A stretch of 16,905 bases of DNA from Lachnoclostridium sp. UBA7122. GTDB taxonomy: Bacteria > Bacillota > Clostridia > Lachnospirales > Lachnospiraceae. Every line of letters starts with the position of its first letter. Position 1 is the stretch's first letter. Positions 5,729-14,040 of the stretch are shown piece by piece. The stretch covers positions 1 through 16,905 of the forward strand of contig DKXQ01000105.1 in the NCBI GenBank assembly GCA_002493085.1, read 5' to 3'. The notes under the pieces were generated by a model that had not been told where the DNA came from, ran no database searches, and saw only the letters and a list, made by a program, of their open reading frames with translations. The translations under genes and the position numbers were made by a program.

Positions 5729-8275
5729 CTAATGCCTCCCATCAAAAAAATCTGTTTCCCATGCCCCTTTTTCAAATGGGACAAAAGCAGCAAGACAGCT
5801 ATACAGAAGGTTTTCCCTTCGTGTTGTCTCAAGTACCGAAAAACCCCAGTTTTCATTATCTGCAAAGACAAAAAGCCGGAGTTCCCCGTTTTTTATGCTG
5901 TCTAAGTCCTCCTGTTTTAAAAAAGGGTAATCTATGGAAAGTGTTTCATATCCTGTTTCTATGTAATCTTTTTTCCTTAATAAAAATGGAATATTATAAA
6001 CCTTTTTTCCTGTCCCGTCCCTCAGACAGAATAAAACTTCTTCTGTTTCCTGTGGTCTTGAAAGGAAACCATAAACCTGCCCCATCAAAGTACCCTTTTC
6101 AAGAAGTATCTTTTCATGCCCTGGTGTCTTATAATCTTCTGCTGATAATGAATATGGTATTCTTGCTGAATCATGGCTTATATCTGCCCTTATCCTGCCA
6201 GTTTTCTTATCTCTCTGGTATGCAAAAGCACCATCTATGCACATAAGTTTCCTTGCAAAACCTTTATTTTCTACAGGCTTTGCCTTCCTTCCTGCCACAT
6301 ATTCTTTAAGTATATCCCTGAAAAGCCCGATTTTGCTGCTTTGTCCTGATAATATAATATGGTCAGTATCCATAAGCTGCCCGTTTTCATACAATGGTTC
6401 AATAAAGTTTTTCATGAAAGCATAAATATCAGGTTTTAAGAGGAGGTTAATTTCCTCTTTCTCAAGAACAATTCCAGGACAGATTGTATTTGTTTCCCAT
6501 GTATCTGTATTTTTTTGTACAGAAAGATAAAAATCTGGAAAGCATGGTTCACTGCTATAGCCAGCAAAAAGACTGCAAAGCGAAAGCCGGTATATGCCCT
6601 GGCAATCAAAAAGCCTTCTCTTTACAACTTCTGCCATATTCCAGAGAAAATAAAAATTCCCTTTGGCTCTTAAATAAAAACTTTCCTGCCAGTTTCTGTA
6701 ATCTGCAAAACGTGACGGGATTACAAATTCTGCTTTATCATAAATATCCGAAAAATATTTATAAACTTTCTCTGCACCTTCACTGTCAACTGTTTCATAT
6801 AATTCTGGAAATATACCTGGAAACAGCCCGTCTATTGGGACAGGCGGGGAATTAGTATAAAATTCTGCCATGCGGATTTTCAGTAACTGTAATACCCTCC
6901 ATGTCAGATGGTTTCCGCCAAAATTTGTATCTCCATGGGCAAATGCCACATGTATGTCCAGATGGCTGGTAATCCCTTCATTATTAATCTGGTAACTGCA
7001 GCCTGCCATGTCACTTGTCCCACCACCACAGTCCAGAACCAGTGCTTTTTTTAATACACCATCTTCATAATCCATATTGTATATACTGTTTTCCAGGCAA
7101 TGATAGAGCACTGCAACAGCCTCATCTGCTATATCTTTTGAAACAATTGTATATTCAGGAAGTGCCTCTTTATACAGGGACATAAAAAGCAAATTTTGCT
7201 TTACAGGACAGGTAAAACAGACTTTTTTATATTGTGTCCTGTTCTGCTGTTCTGCCTGCCGTATTATATATAGAAGAAATTGCCGTATAATAAAAAGCTT
7301 TTCTACTTCACATGTATTACCTTCCATATCAATAGCAATGACTTTTTCATGGCAGCATGATACCCACCGTTTTATATTATAAAAAATGCTGTTTCTTGTA
7401 ATAAAACCATATTTTCTTGTTTCCTGTAATGCTTCTTCACCAAATAAAAGACTTAAATGTCCTTTTTCTACACTATTACATTCTTTTACTGCAACAATGC
7501 TTGGGTACAGGCCACGCCATGTATGGTTTTCTTTATATATACTGCCACAGCCCGGACTGGCTTTTGCTGTTGTATATGATGTCCCAAAGTCAATTACAAG
7601 TGGCTCTTCTGACACTGGCACTTCCTTTATAACAACCTCTGGAAGCTGGCAGCAGGCAAACTGTAACACATTTGTTTTTTTATATTTTCCAATATATCTC
7701 CTGACAGCTTCTTTTGTATTATCTGCTTCCATTAAATAAAGACGCCAGCCATGAAAATATCCTGCAGGTATATCTGGTGACATTCTTTCTTTTGAAATAT
7801 CCAGCTGGTACTTATTCCTGCCATCTGGTTTTGCTGTAAGAATTGCCTGTATTCTGCCTGTTTCATCTGCTAAGAATACATATTCCCCTATATTTTCCAT
7901 ATGGCTTGTTATAATATATGGGGACTCACTGCTGCCTAATAAGTCTTGTCCTTTATAAATTTCCATACACACAGGCATATCTGTTCCATCCTGTCCCACA
8001 GGCATGCCTTCTTCCAAAGCCTTTTCAAGACGTTTACAGCCTTCTTCTGAATATGTATAAACCAGGTCTTTTTTAATAATGCCAAGATAATTATAAAGAA
8101 ATTCTGCCAGCTTCTTTTTATTATAAAGAATTTCCATTGCAGGAGGTTTGATATTCTCTGTATGGCAGATTTCCCTTAACCTTTTAAGTTCATATGATTC
8201 CAGTTCTTCACGTGTATAAAAACGGTGTACTGGTTTTTTCTTTATTTTTCCTAATTTGTATGTTTCATATAACAT
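5729..8275 (-). CDS. Actin/Hsp70-like ATPase with SAP-like N-terminus
   Basis: A longer frame to 8323 begins with TTG and lacks an RBS; the ATG at 8273-8275 has AGAGGA seven bases upstream, giving 848 aa. Residues 18-65 resemble a SAP or Rho-N-like helix pair (YELKRLREICHTENI, then KKLAEFLYNYLG). A beta-rich region follows. The actin/Hsp70 ATPase fold starts near 226: phosphate-1 motif VIDFGTSYTTAK (227-238), phosphate-2 motif LVLDCGGGTSD (412-422), and adenosine-binding motif HIILSGQSSKIGLF (639-652). The last 170 residues are strand-rich. It is much longer than DnaK and has no canonical substrate-binding domain, so it is not a general chaperone. In this operon it could energise assembly, disassembly or effector handling; no ClpV-like ATPase is seen. 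That role is inference. Confidence 0.85.
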   Translation of the reverse strand: MLYETYKLGKIKKKPVHRFYTREELESYELKRLREICHTENIKPPAMEILYNKKKLAEFLYNYLGIIKKDLVYTYSEEGCKRLEKALEEGMPVGQDGTDMPVCMEIYKGQDLLGSSESPYIITSHMENIGEYVFLADETGRIQAILTAKPDGRNKYQLDISKERMSPDIPAGYFHGWRLYLMEADNTKEAVRRYIGKYKKTNVLQFACCQLPEVVIKEVPVSEEPLVIDFGTSYTTAKASPGCGSIYKENHTWRGLYPSIVAVKECNSVEKGHLSLLFGEEALQETRKYGFITRNSIFYNIKRWVSCCHEKVIAIDMEGNTCEVEKLFIIRQFLLYIIRQAEQQNRTQYKKVCFTCPVKQNLLFMSLYKEALPEYTIVSKDIADEAVAVLYHCLENSIYNMDYEDGVLKKALVLDCGGGTSDMAGCSYQINNEGITSHLDIHVAFAHGDTNFGGNHLTWRVLQLLKIRMAEFYTNSPPVPIDGLFPGIFPELYETVDSEGAEKVYKYFSDIYDKAEFVIPSRFADYRNWQESFYLRAKGNFYFLWNMAEVVKRRLFDCQGIYRLSLCSLFAGYSSEPCFPDFYLSVQKNTDTWETNTICPGIVLEKEEINLLLKPDIYAFMKNFIEPLYENGQLMDTDHIILSGQSSKIGLFRDILKEYVAGRKAKPVENKGFARKLMCIDGAFAYQRDKKTGRIRADISHDSARIPYSLSAEDYKTPGHEKILLEKGTLMGQVYGFLSRPQETEEVLFCLRDGTGKKVYNIPFLLRKKDYIETGYETLSIDYPFLKQEDLDSIKNGELRLFVFADNENWGFSVLETTRRENLLYSCLAAFVPFEKGAWETDFFDGRH

Positions 8276-8331
8276 TGCCAAGTCCTCTATAAAAATCTCC
8301 CATGCCGCCTTTGTGTGGCACAAAGAGTGAT

Positions 8332-8422
8332 AAAAAATGCTGCCTTAGATATATTTTTACTGTGTGAAATTTAATATATCTTAGGCAGCGTTTTTTTGCT
8401 GGTTTAGATATATTTTTCACAC
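8332..8422 (-). promoter_or_regulatory. Attenuator-like region: mutually exclusive hairpins before the ATPase gene
   Basis: Between the 232-aa gene and the ATPase gene three segments can pair in two ways on the minus-strand transcript. Segment 1 (8406-8422) can pair with segment 2 (8362-8381) as GTGTGAAA and AATATATCT arms with three bulged bases. Segment 2 (8373-8389, GCTGCCTAAGATATATT) can instead pair with segment 3 (8339-8355) over 17 bp with one mismatch. The second hairpin is followed by ATTTTTTA (8332-8337), so it looks like an intrinsic terminator, and the first would prevent it. Segment 1 starts four bases after the stop of the upstream gene, so ribosomes finishing that gene could influence pairing. 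The pairing is seen in the sequence; regulation is inferred. Confidence 0.6.
8339..8397. terminator. Bidirectional terminator-like hairpin
   Basis: The arms 8339-8355 and 8373-8389 form a 17-bp stem (one mismatch) with a 17-base loop. T runs lie on both sides: TTTTTT on the minus strand at 8332-8337 and TTTTTTT on the plus strand at 8391-8397. All genes here are on the minus strand, so the minus direction matters. It would at most partly terminate, because the genes downstream belong to the same machine. An inserted palindromic repeat is an alternative. Confidence 0.6.
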
Positions 8423-8425
8423 TAT

Positions 8426-9124
8426 CTATGCTAATATAAAGCTGCCAAGTTCCATTGTTTCATCATATCCTGTTATTCCATATGTTTTGCCCCAATGTAT
8501 AGTGTATGGAAAAGATAACGGCAGAAACAGCCTTATAAGGAATAAAAGTTTTTTACTGTCTGTTTCATTCTGCATTTCCCTCATATAAAAAACAAATTCC
8601 TCACCTTCACGTATTAAAATTTCACATACTGGAAGCAGTTTATTTAATGCAAGGGAAAGACAATAAACACTGTCTGCTGTTTTATAAAAACAAAGCAATA
8701 TTCTGGCAATTTCCCACTTCTCTATTGTAGAAAATACATCAAGACCGCCAGTTCCGCCAAAAGCACCATTTTCCATATCCCTGGCTATAAAGGCTGTATA
8801 AAAATCCTGCCTGCACATGCCAGCCTTTAAATCCAGGTCTGCCAGGTAATGCAGTATAATATCAGAAAGCGCCTGGCTAAATTCTTCATAACCTAAATCA
8901 TCAGGTGTTATAAGTGGTTCAAATATTGAAAAAAATCTTATATATGGGTTTACATCTAGTTTCTGGAAACTGCTGCCACTGCTGTTTCCATACAAATTAT
9001 CTGACTGCAATTCAAGATAAGGTGAAACCCTGTTATTTTTTACTGTATAATGCAGTTTTTTCGGGCTTATATCCTGCTGTACCAATGCAAGATATGGTCC
9101 CCATATCTGGTTTATATCTTCCAT
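8426..9124 (-). CDS. Unassigned putative baseplate/assembly protein (232 aa)
   Basis: I recognise no domain. The 232-residue protein is soluble and acidic, with an N-terminal part carrying a Ser/Gly/Asn stretch (about 43-52) and a mostly helical remainder. There is no signal peptide or clear membrane helix, although the C-terminal third is hydrophobic (KLLFLIRLFLPLSFPYTIHW). Its start has AGGA five bases upstream, and the stop of the 403-aa gene falls in the same stretch, so translation is coupled. Constant placement between the 403-aa protein and the ATPase, both in the structural block, suggests a baseplate or assembly subunit. Database entries for such proteins may carry misleading enzyme names; nothing in this sequence supports an enzyme. 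Confidence 0.7.
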   Translation of the reverse strand: MEDINQIWGPYLALVQQDISPKKLHYTVKNNRVSPYLELQSDNLYGNSSGSSFQKLDVNPYIRFFSIFEPLITPDDLGYEEFSQALSDIILHYLADLDLKAGMCRQDFYTAFIARDMENGAFGGTGGLDVFSTIEKWEIARILLCFYKTADSVYCLSLALNKLLPVCEILIREGEEFVFYMREMQNETDSKKLLFLIRLFLPLSFPYTIHWGKTYGITGYDETMELGSFILA

Positions 9125-9125
9125 A

Positions 9126-10337
9126 TTAATCCTTTAAAACCCCTGTCCACTCAAATTCATCTGTATATAATTGTAATTCTGCAAGCAGAAAGAACATTTT
9201 TTCATACCTGAAAATATCTGTACTGTTTTTGGGATGCAGAATTAATGATATCTTCCTCTTAGGCTTTAACAAGGAATGGCTTTTTATAAAAGAATTCATA
9301 TCTAAAACTGGTACTGTTTCCTTTAAATCCATACAGATATCTATTAAATCAAATTCATCTGATACCTCATATGAACTTATTATCCGTTCTATCTCTCCTT
9401 TTGTACAAATGAAACGAGGGCTGGTTAATGCCTGCCTGTCCGCATGGCGCAACTTTCTTTTATTTGTTTGTAATGGATATAACAGACCTGTTAAATCTTT
9501 ATCTGTATCTATACATGCTATTTTCAACAGTTCTATACTCTGGTGTACCTCTTTCCTAGTACGTATATATAAGCCATCCCGTGAAAAATCCGCCTGGAAA
9601 ATATCTTCCCCTTCTGGTACTGCAAGATATCCTGCATCTGTATCTTCTAATCCAATCTTATGTATATAAACTTCTTCCATGCCTGCTGGCACTGTCCCTG
9701 CCAGAGTTTTATGTATTTCTTTTTTTACATTCCATACAATAGCAACATCATTTATTACAGGACTCCCAAGCCCCTCTATTTCTACTTTCTGTATATCTGC
9801 ATTTTCTGGGACAACTCCCTTTATATCAAAAACTGTAAGAAGCTTATAAATAAACGGGCAGTTTATTGTATGCCACTGTTTCTGGTTTTTATTAAACTGC
9901 CTGTATAAATTTTCTATAGTTTTTATATACTCCCTGCAATAATTTAAGGACACTGTGGTTTTATAATCTCCCTGTCCTGTATAAACTTTTGCATTATATG
10001 TATGTTCCAGGTAATTGCATATTGAAGGATAATCACATGCAATAAACAGTTTGCCAAGATACCCTTTGCCATATTCTTTCCCTGCATCCATTTCAAAAAG
10101 GCAACGGCTTGTACTATCAATATTCTCTCTTTTACAAATCCCTGTATAAATATCATATAACCCTTTAGAACCTGGTATTTGGGCATCAAGCCTTTTTTCC
10201 AGGGCTTCAAATTGCTTGTCACTATAACGTAGAAGTTCCCTGAATACATCTGCAAGTACATCCTGCAAAAGAATCCTCTGCACCGGGTCATGGATTTTCT
10301 CTATCCTGGATTGTAAAAGCTCTTTTACCTGCTCCAT
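9126..10337 (-). CDS. Unassigned putative baseplate protein (403 aa)
   Basis: A 403-residue soluble protein with no named domain that I can identify. Residues 1-50 are helical and charged (HDPVQRILLQDVLADVFREL). The middle is mixed, and the last 60 residues contain a strand-helix pattern (RKISLILHPKNSTDIFRYEK, then FFLLAELQLYTDEFEWTG). No catalytic motif, signal peptide or membrane span is visible. The ATG has GGGAGGC five bases upstream and lies 15 bases after the TPR protein gene. Size and position between the membrane/regulatory genes and the ATPase suit a baseplate wedge such as TssF/J, but I see no residue-level match, so this is inference from context only. Confidence 0.7.
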   Translation of the reverse strand: MEQVKELLQSRIEKIHDPVQRILLQDVLADVFRELLRYSDKQFEALEKRLDAQIPGSKGLYDIYTGICKRENIDSTSRCLFEMDAGKEYGKGYLGKLFIACDYPSICNYLEHTYNAKVYTGQGDYKTTVSLNYCREYIKTIENLYRQFNKNQKQWHTINCPFIYKLLTVFDIKGVVPENADIQKVEIEGLGSPVINDVAIVWNVKKEIHKTLAGTVPAGMEEVYIHKIGLEDTDAGYLAVPEGEDIFQADFSRDGLYIRTRKEVHQSIELLKIACIDTDKDLTGLLYPLQTNKRKLRHADRQALTSPRFICTKGEIERIISSYEVSDEFDLIDICMDLKETVPVLDMNSFIKSHSLLKPKRKISLILHPKNSTDIFRYEKMFFLLAELQLYTDEFEWTGVLKD

Positions 10338-10352
10338 ATTGTGCCTCCCATA

Positions 10353-12230
10353 TCAGCTTTCTTCAGTTTCCAGTTCTTCAAGCGCCTCATAAACGGCTTC
10401 TGGTCTTTCATCCCATATATCCATTTCTTTATAAACTTCCAGAGCCTTTTCATAATACTGGACAGCTTTATCCTTTTTTCCATTCCTGGCTGCTTCTTTT
10501 GCCTGTAGTATATACTTTGATGCGAGTGCAAGCTTTTTCTGCTCTGCTTCTTCCTCTTCTTTGGCTTTAGCTTCAGTAATTGCCTGTCCCAGTTCTGTAA
10601 TATCTTTATATACACCCTCTGCATCTTCTGCATTCCCACTAAAACTGTTATATTTTGAAAGAACCTCTTTATAAAGTTTTCCTGCCCTTTTTATACGTCC
10701 TTCTTCCAAAGCTTTACTGGCACTTGTAATAAGTGTGTTCATCTGTATAATTTCCCTGTCCGCTGCCTGTTGTTTCTTCTTCTCCTTTTCCTTCTTTTTC
10801 TTTTCTGCTTTTTCCTGCCTTGCTTCCTCTTCTGCTTTTTTTGTTTCTTCTTCTGCCTGGTCTGCAGCTTTTTGCTGGGAACGGGCATCAAAAATTTTTG
10901 CCTGTATTTCCGCCTGCATTTCAAAATTATTTAATTTATTTAAGAGTTCCAGCACTTTTTCATACTGTTTTAAAGCTTCTTCATATTCACTAGCAGAAAC
11001 ATACATATCACCCAATGTAACAACCTGTGAAACCTGTATATATATTTCTGTTTCAGCAAGCTTTGCTGTGGCTTCTTCTCCAACTGCTTCTAACCCCTGG
11101 AAAGCTGCTTCTTGCTGTGCCTGTTTATATATTTTCCCTGCCTGTTTATAATCCTGCCCTGTAAAAGCTATTCCAGCTTCCTGCATAAGCCCAGTAAGGA
11201 ATTTCCTTCCAGTTACAATTTCTGATAATTCTTTTTTTTCACTAATATACTGACAGTTATCCATATTTAACTTATTAACAGTTTCTTCTGCATAACCATA
11301 TTCCTCAAGGGCTTTGTCATAATTTCCATAGTCTGCATACCGGACTGCTTTTTTATCATATTCCCGTATCTGCTTTATTTTTTTCCTGTCTGACGCCCTT
11401 ATAGCCAGGACTGTAATACATAAAGCCAAAGCCAGGATAAAAACAGCAATTATTATAATTAAAAATATCCGTTTCTTCTTTTTTTCTTTCTGTACATCTT
11501 CATGGAATACCTTTTCAACAGAAAGAAATGCAGCCGTATAACTTCCTATTTTCTGCTGTCCCTGCCCTTGCAGGCTTAAAAGCATTTCCTGTAAAGTGTC
11601 TAAAAACTCTTTATTTGTCTTTGTATTTTCATAAGCATCAAGAATCTCCACATCAGAAAGCCGTCCCCACATGTTGCTTGTTGCAAAAAGCAGGACTGAA
11701 CCTTCTGTAAGTCTGGTCTTTCTGGAAATTAATGGTTTGATATGATGGTTTTTTCCTAAATATCCTGTCAGGTTGTGGATTTCTGACTGATCTGGTTCTG
11801 CCCCTGCATCTTTATCAAGAAGCTGCTGGTATATTGTCTGTGTCCTGCCTGTCAATGTAAAAATATTTTCATATATACAATATAATTTTGTATTTCCACA
11901 AATGGCATAACGCATCCATGTATAATCTGTTACAAAAACTGTAAGGCTTACTTTAAGCTGGCATCTGGTGCTATGTAAAAAAATCTGTTTATTAGCATAA
12001 CGTATATATTCTGGTATACGTTTTAATGATGGCTTCCGTACAAAAGCTGAAAGCGCTGCCTGCACAGCAATCTGCGCACTGTTCTCTTCCGTTTCATTAT
12101 CATAGCTTTCTGCTATGGCAATACACATATAATTTTCAAGCGGGGTACAGGCAATATATGTTTTTTCAATTTGGTCATTGCCTTTTTCTGATATAAAATC
12201 CATAACCAGGTTACTGTTTAACTTTCTCAT
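10353..12230 (-). CDS. Membrane protein: degenerate PP2C-like domain, one TM helix, TPR/coiled coil
   Basis: A 625-residue protein in three parts. Residues 1-245 have a PP2C-like layout, including VSLTVFVTDYTWMRYAICGN and EGSVLLFATSNMWGRLSD, where active enzymes have an S-D-G; here it is S-N-M, so metal binding is lost. A lysine cluster (249-253) precedes one membrane helix (about 255-277). Residues 290-625 are TPR-like helices (YGNYDKALEEYGYAEE, EYEEALKQYEKVLELL, GKKDKAVQYYEKALEVYKEM) with a highly charged coiled coil at 456-488. No signal peptide is seen, so the positive-inside rule would place the PP2C-like part in the cytoplasm and the TPR part outside. It may anchor or regulate the machine at the membrane. 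Its ATG overlaps the previous stop by four bases (ATGA). Confidence 0.75.
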   Translation of the reverse strand: MRKLNSNLVMDFISEKGNDQIEKTYIACTPLENYMCIAIAESYDNETEENSAQIAVQAALSAFVRKPSLKRIPEYIRYANKQIFLHSTRCQLKVSLTVFVTDYTWMRYAICGNTKLYCIYENIFTLTGRTQTIYQQLLDKDAGAEPDQSEIHNLTGYLGKNHHIKPLISRKTRLTEGSVLLFATSNMWGRLSDVEILDAYENTKTNKEFLDTLQEMLLSLQGQGQQKIGSYTAAFLSVEKVFHEDVQKEKKKKRIFLIIIIAVFILALALCITVLAIRASDRKKIKQIREYDKKAVRYADYGNYDKALEEYGYAEETVNKLNMDNCQYISEKKELSEIVTGRKFLTGLMQEAGIAFTGQDYKQAGKIYKQAQQEAAFQGLEAVGEEATAKLAETEIYIQVSQVVTLGDMYVSASEYEEALKQYEKVLELLNKLNNFEMQAEIQAKIFDARSQQKAADQAEEETKKAEEEARQEKAEKKKKEKEKKKQQAADREIIQMNTLITSASKALEEGRIKRAGKLYKEVLSKYNSFSGNAEDAEGVYKDITELGQAITEAKAKEEEEAEQKKLALASKYILQAKEAARNGKKDKAVQYYEKALEVYKEMDIWDERPEAVYEALEELETEES

Positions 12231-12829
12231 AAAGCACCCTCAATCAATATGACGGTTGCATTTCCCGCCTCTTTCCTGTTTTTATCCATAATACATTTAA
12301 GCATCTGCTGTGCCTTGTCAAACGGATGATTCTTCTTTTCAAGATATGAAATAATTTCCTTTTCTTTTAATGCTTCCCATGCACCACATGAAAACATTCC
12401 TGTAACCATACGCCTGCCAAATGCAGCCTGTCCGCTTCTTTCTTCCAGTATTTTATAATCCATGCCATCATAAAGAAAAACCTTGTTATTTCCAACTGTA
12501 TAATAAAACAGCTCTCCATCTTTTATAAATAACAGGCTTAATGATAAAGCTGGCATTTTTCCAAGATAGATAAATCTTCTGGTTTCTTTTAACACAAACC
12601 CGGCAATGTAATCAAAAAATTCCAGTACCCCTTCTTCTGGCATGCCATAATATTTCTTTATACATGCTTCTGCTGCGAGTATGGCACATTTCCTTCCATT
12701 TATATGGTCTATAGAGCCATCTGCCAGCACAGCAAATGCAGTCCTGCCATTTTTTACTGAAAAATAATTACTCTGGAAATAGCGGCTGCCTGTTGTCTGT
12801 GCATTACCTGTCTTATATATATCCTGCAT
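12227..12829 (-). CDS. PP2C-family protein, probably catalytically degenerate
   Basis: A 200-residue protein with a short PP2C fold. The first metal-site motif survives: FAVLADGSIDHINGRKCAI, with Asp37-Gly38. The others are altered: the usual S-D-G is FSCGAWE (Cys148 in place of Asp), the usual D-N near the C-terminus is GNATVILIE (189-197), and the G-D-S is VGNNKVF. It probably binds a phosphoprotein or partner rather than dephosphorylating one. Type VI systems often use a kinase, PP2C and FHA relay to control assembly. Here the FHA partner lies directly upstream, but no kinase is in the window. The start lies two bases after the FHA gene stop, with a weak GGGTAAG RBS, so it depends on coupling. 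Confidence 0.8.
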   Translation of the reverse strand: MQDIYKTGNAQTTGSRYFQSNYFSVKNGRTAFAVLADGSIDHINGRKCAILAAEACIKKYYGMPEEGVLEFFDYIAGFVLKETRRFIYLGKMPALSLSLLFIKDGELFYYTVGNNKVFLYDGMDYKILEERSGQAAFGRRMVTGMFSCGAWEALKEKEIISYLEKKNHPFDKAQQMLKCIMDKNRKEAGNATVILIEGAL

Positions 12830-12831
12830 AC

Positions 12832-13365
12832 TTACCCGTTCTCTTTCCAGTTAAATACAAAACCTCCATTTTCACCGCATAATGGTACAAAAATAAAAAT
12901 ACTTTTTCCAACTTTAATACGGTCTCCTGCCTCAAGCATACGTGATTCAAAAACTGCGTCCCAGTTATCATCATCATCAAGTATATAAACAAGCCCCTGT
13001 GAATCACCTGGCAGAAGCATAGTACGGTTCTTTTCAGGGTCATACACAAGAACTGCATGGTTTCTTAAACATACTGTATCATCACCTGTAATACGTATTT
13101 CCATATCACTTGCACGCCCAATAAAGTTCTTTTCTGCAATAACCCGGTAATCCCTGCCACGGGAAGGTCCTTCCAGGCAGACAAGCCATCCTGTTACCGG
13201 CTTTAATACCTCTAAATCATTAAGGTATACAATATCACTATACTTGCCCTGTGGGTCTTCCACAGCATTACTGTTTTTATTTACAACAACATTGCAATAA
13301 GGGCATATACTTCCATGTTTTTTTTCACTAAATAAATGTCCATTTTTACAACGTATCAGACTCAT
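12832..13365 (-). CDS. Zinc-ribbon FHA-domain protein
   Basis: A 177-residue cytosolic protein. The N-terminus has a zinc-ribbon-like pattern, C6-KNG-H10 then C21-PY-C24. Residues 57-165 form an FHA domain: GWLVCLEGPSRGRDYRV, NFIGRASDMEI (the conserved G-R-x-x-D/E), LRNHAVLVYD (where S-R-x-H is usual, so Ser is replaced by Leu), and GDRIKVGKSIFIF. FHA domains bind phosphothreonine; the Ser loss and the absence of a clear T-N-G loop suggest weakened or altered binding. Its ATG overlaps the stop of the two-TM protein by four bases. It probably acts as a signalling adaptor for assembly, alongside the neighbouring PP2C-like proteins. Confidence 0.82.
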   Translation of the reverse strand: MSLIRCKNGHLFSEKKHGSICPYCNVVVNKNSNAVEDPQGKYSDIVYLNDLEVLKPVTGWLVCLEGPSRGRDYRVIAEKNFIGRASDMEIRITGDDTVCLRNHAVLVYDPEKNRTMLLPGDSQGLVYILDDDDNWDAVFESRMLEAGDRIKVGKSIFIFVPLCGENGGFVFNWKENG

Positions 13366-13943
13366 CCTGCTTCCTCCTGGTATTTTTGTTCCATCATAAT
13401 TTTACAAGTACCAGCATAAATAATATCCTGGCCTGAAATCCTGTAAGGGAGTTCTTCTTTAAGCCGGTAAATTACACTTTCACCGCCTTTTCTAATACCT
13501 AACGCATGGCTGCCAGGAAAGGCTTCAATATACCATATACCTGCAATAAGGTTACAGACTCCATAAATATACCTGCCCTTTACTTCTTTTTTATAATCTT
13601 CTATAAAAACTTCCTTCCCATCTGCTTTTCCTGTAATTACAAAAGAATATCTGTCTTGCAATAAAACCTTGTTTTTTATTTTTCCATCACCAGTAATTAT
13701 ATATATTGCTTCATAAGGTGAAGCCTGTTTCTTTTTCTGACAGTTAAAAACTAAAACCAGAATAATAGAAAATATGGCAGCCGCAAAAAAAACAGACTGC
13801 ACAAGAAAAATAAATATTATACTCTTATCTGTTTTATCTGCTGCGGAAGGCAGCAAATAAAAACATAAATAAAAAATCTGAAATAACAAATAAACAAAAA
13901 TTCCTGTTAAAATATATCTGCTTGCTGTCTGTTCTTCTTTCAT
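13362..13943 (-). CDS. Two-TM membrane protein with FHA-like C-terminal domain
   Basis: A 193-residue protein with two membrane helices (about 10-31 and 41-67), a lysine-rich turn (70-73), then a beta-rich cytoplasmic region. The C-terminal part, about 95-185, has the spacing of an FHA domain (GVCNLIAGIWYIEAF, ALGIRKGGESVIYRL, then PYRISGQDIIYAGTCKIMM, matching the usual late G-D-x-I-x-x-G strand pair), but the G-R and S-R-x-H motifs are weak. The ATG has AGGAG upstream. Together with the TM/TPR protein this is the only obvious membrane component, so it may anchor or sense at the membrane. The membrane part is clear; the FHA call is moderate. Confidence 0.7.
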   Translation of the reverse strand: MKEEQTASRYILTGIFVYLLFQIFYLCFYLLPSAADKTDKSIIFIFLVQSVFFAAAIFSIILVLVFNCQKKKQASPYEAIYIITGDGKIKNKVLLQDRYSFVITGKADGKEVFIEDYKKEVKGRYIYGVCNLIAGIWYIEAFPGSHALGIRKGGESVIYRLKEELPYRISGQDIIYAGTCKIMMEQKYQEEAG

Positions 13944-13958
13944 CCCTGCTCCTAATTT

Positions 13959-13994
13959 CCAGAAAGGCGTACAAAAACTGCACGCCTTTCCTGG
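13959..13994 (-). promoter_or_regulatory. Hairpin after the tube gene
   Basis: The arms 13959-13970 (CCAGAAAGGCGT) and 13982-13994 (ACGCCTTTCCTGG) form a strong stem with one bulged base and an 11-base loop, just downstream of the tube-like gene stop (14041) and upstream of the next RBS. No T run follows on the minus strand, so it is not a typical terminator. It could stabilise the 3' end of the tube message or slow read-through, giving more tube than downstream products. Confidence 0.55.
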
Positions 13995-14040
13995 TTACAT
14001 CTGTAAACTTATTCTCTCCAGACTGGACAAAGTTTGCAGA

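Noticed and set aside
5602..6246. Plus-strand frame of 214 codons
   Set aside because: It is antisense to the ATPase and 256-aa genes, which have clear motifs and RBSs.
10739..10924. Minus-strand Lys/Arg-rich frame
   Set aside because: It is an out-of-frame reading of the same coiled-coil region.
10735..11151. Plus-strand frame rich in Phe, Ser, Cys and Ala
   Set aside because: It is the reverse shadow of the Glu/Lys-rich coiled coil of the 625-aa protein.
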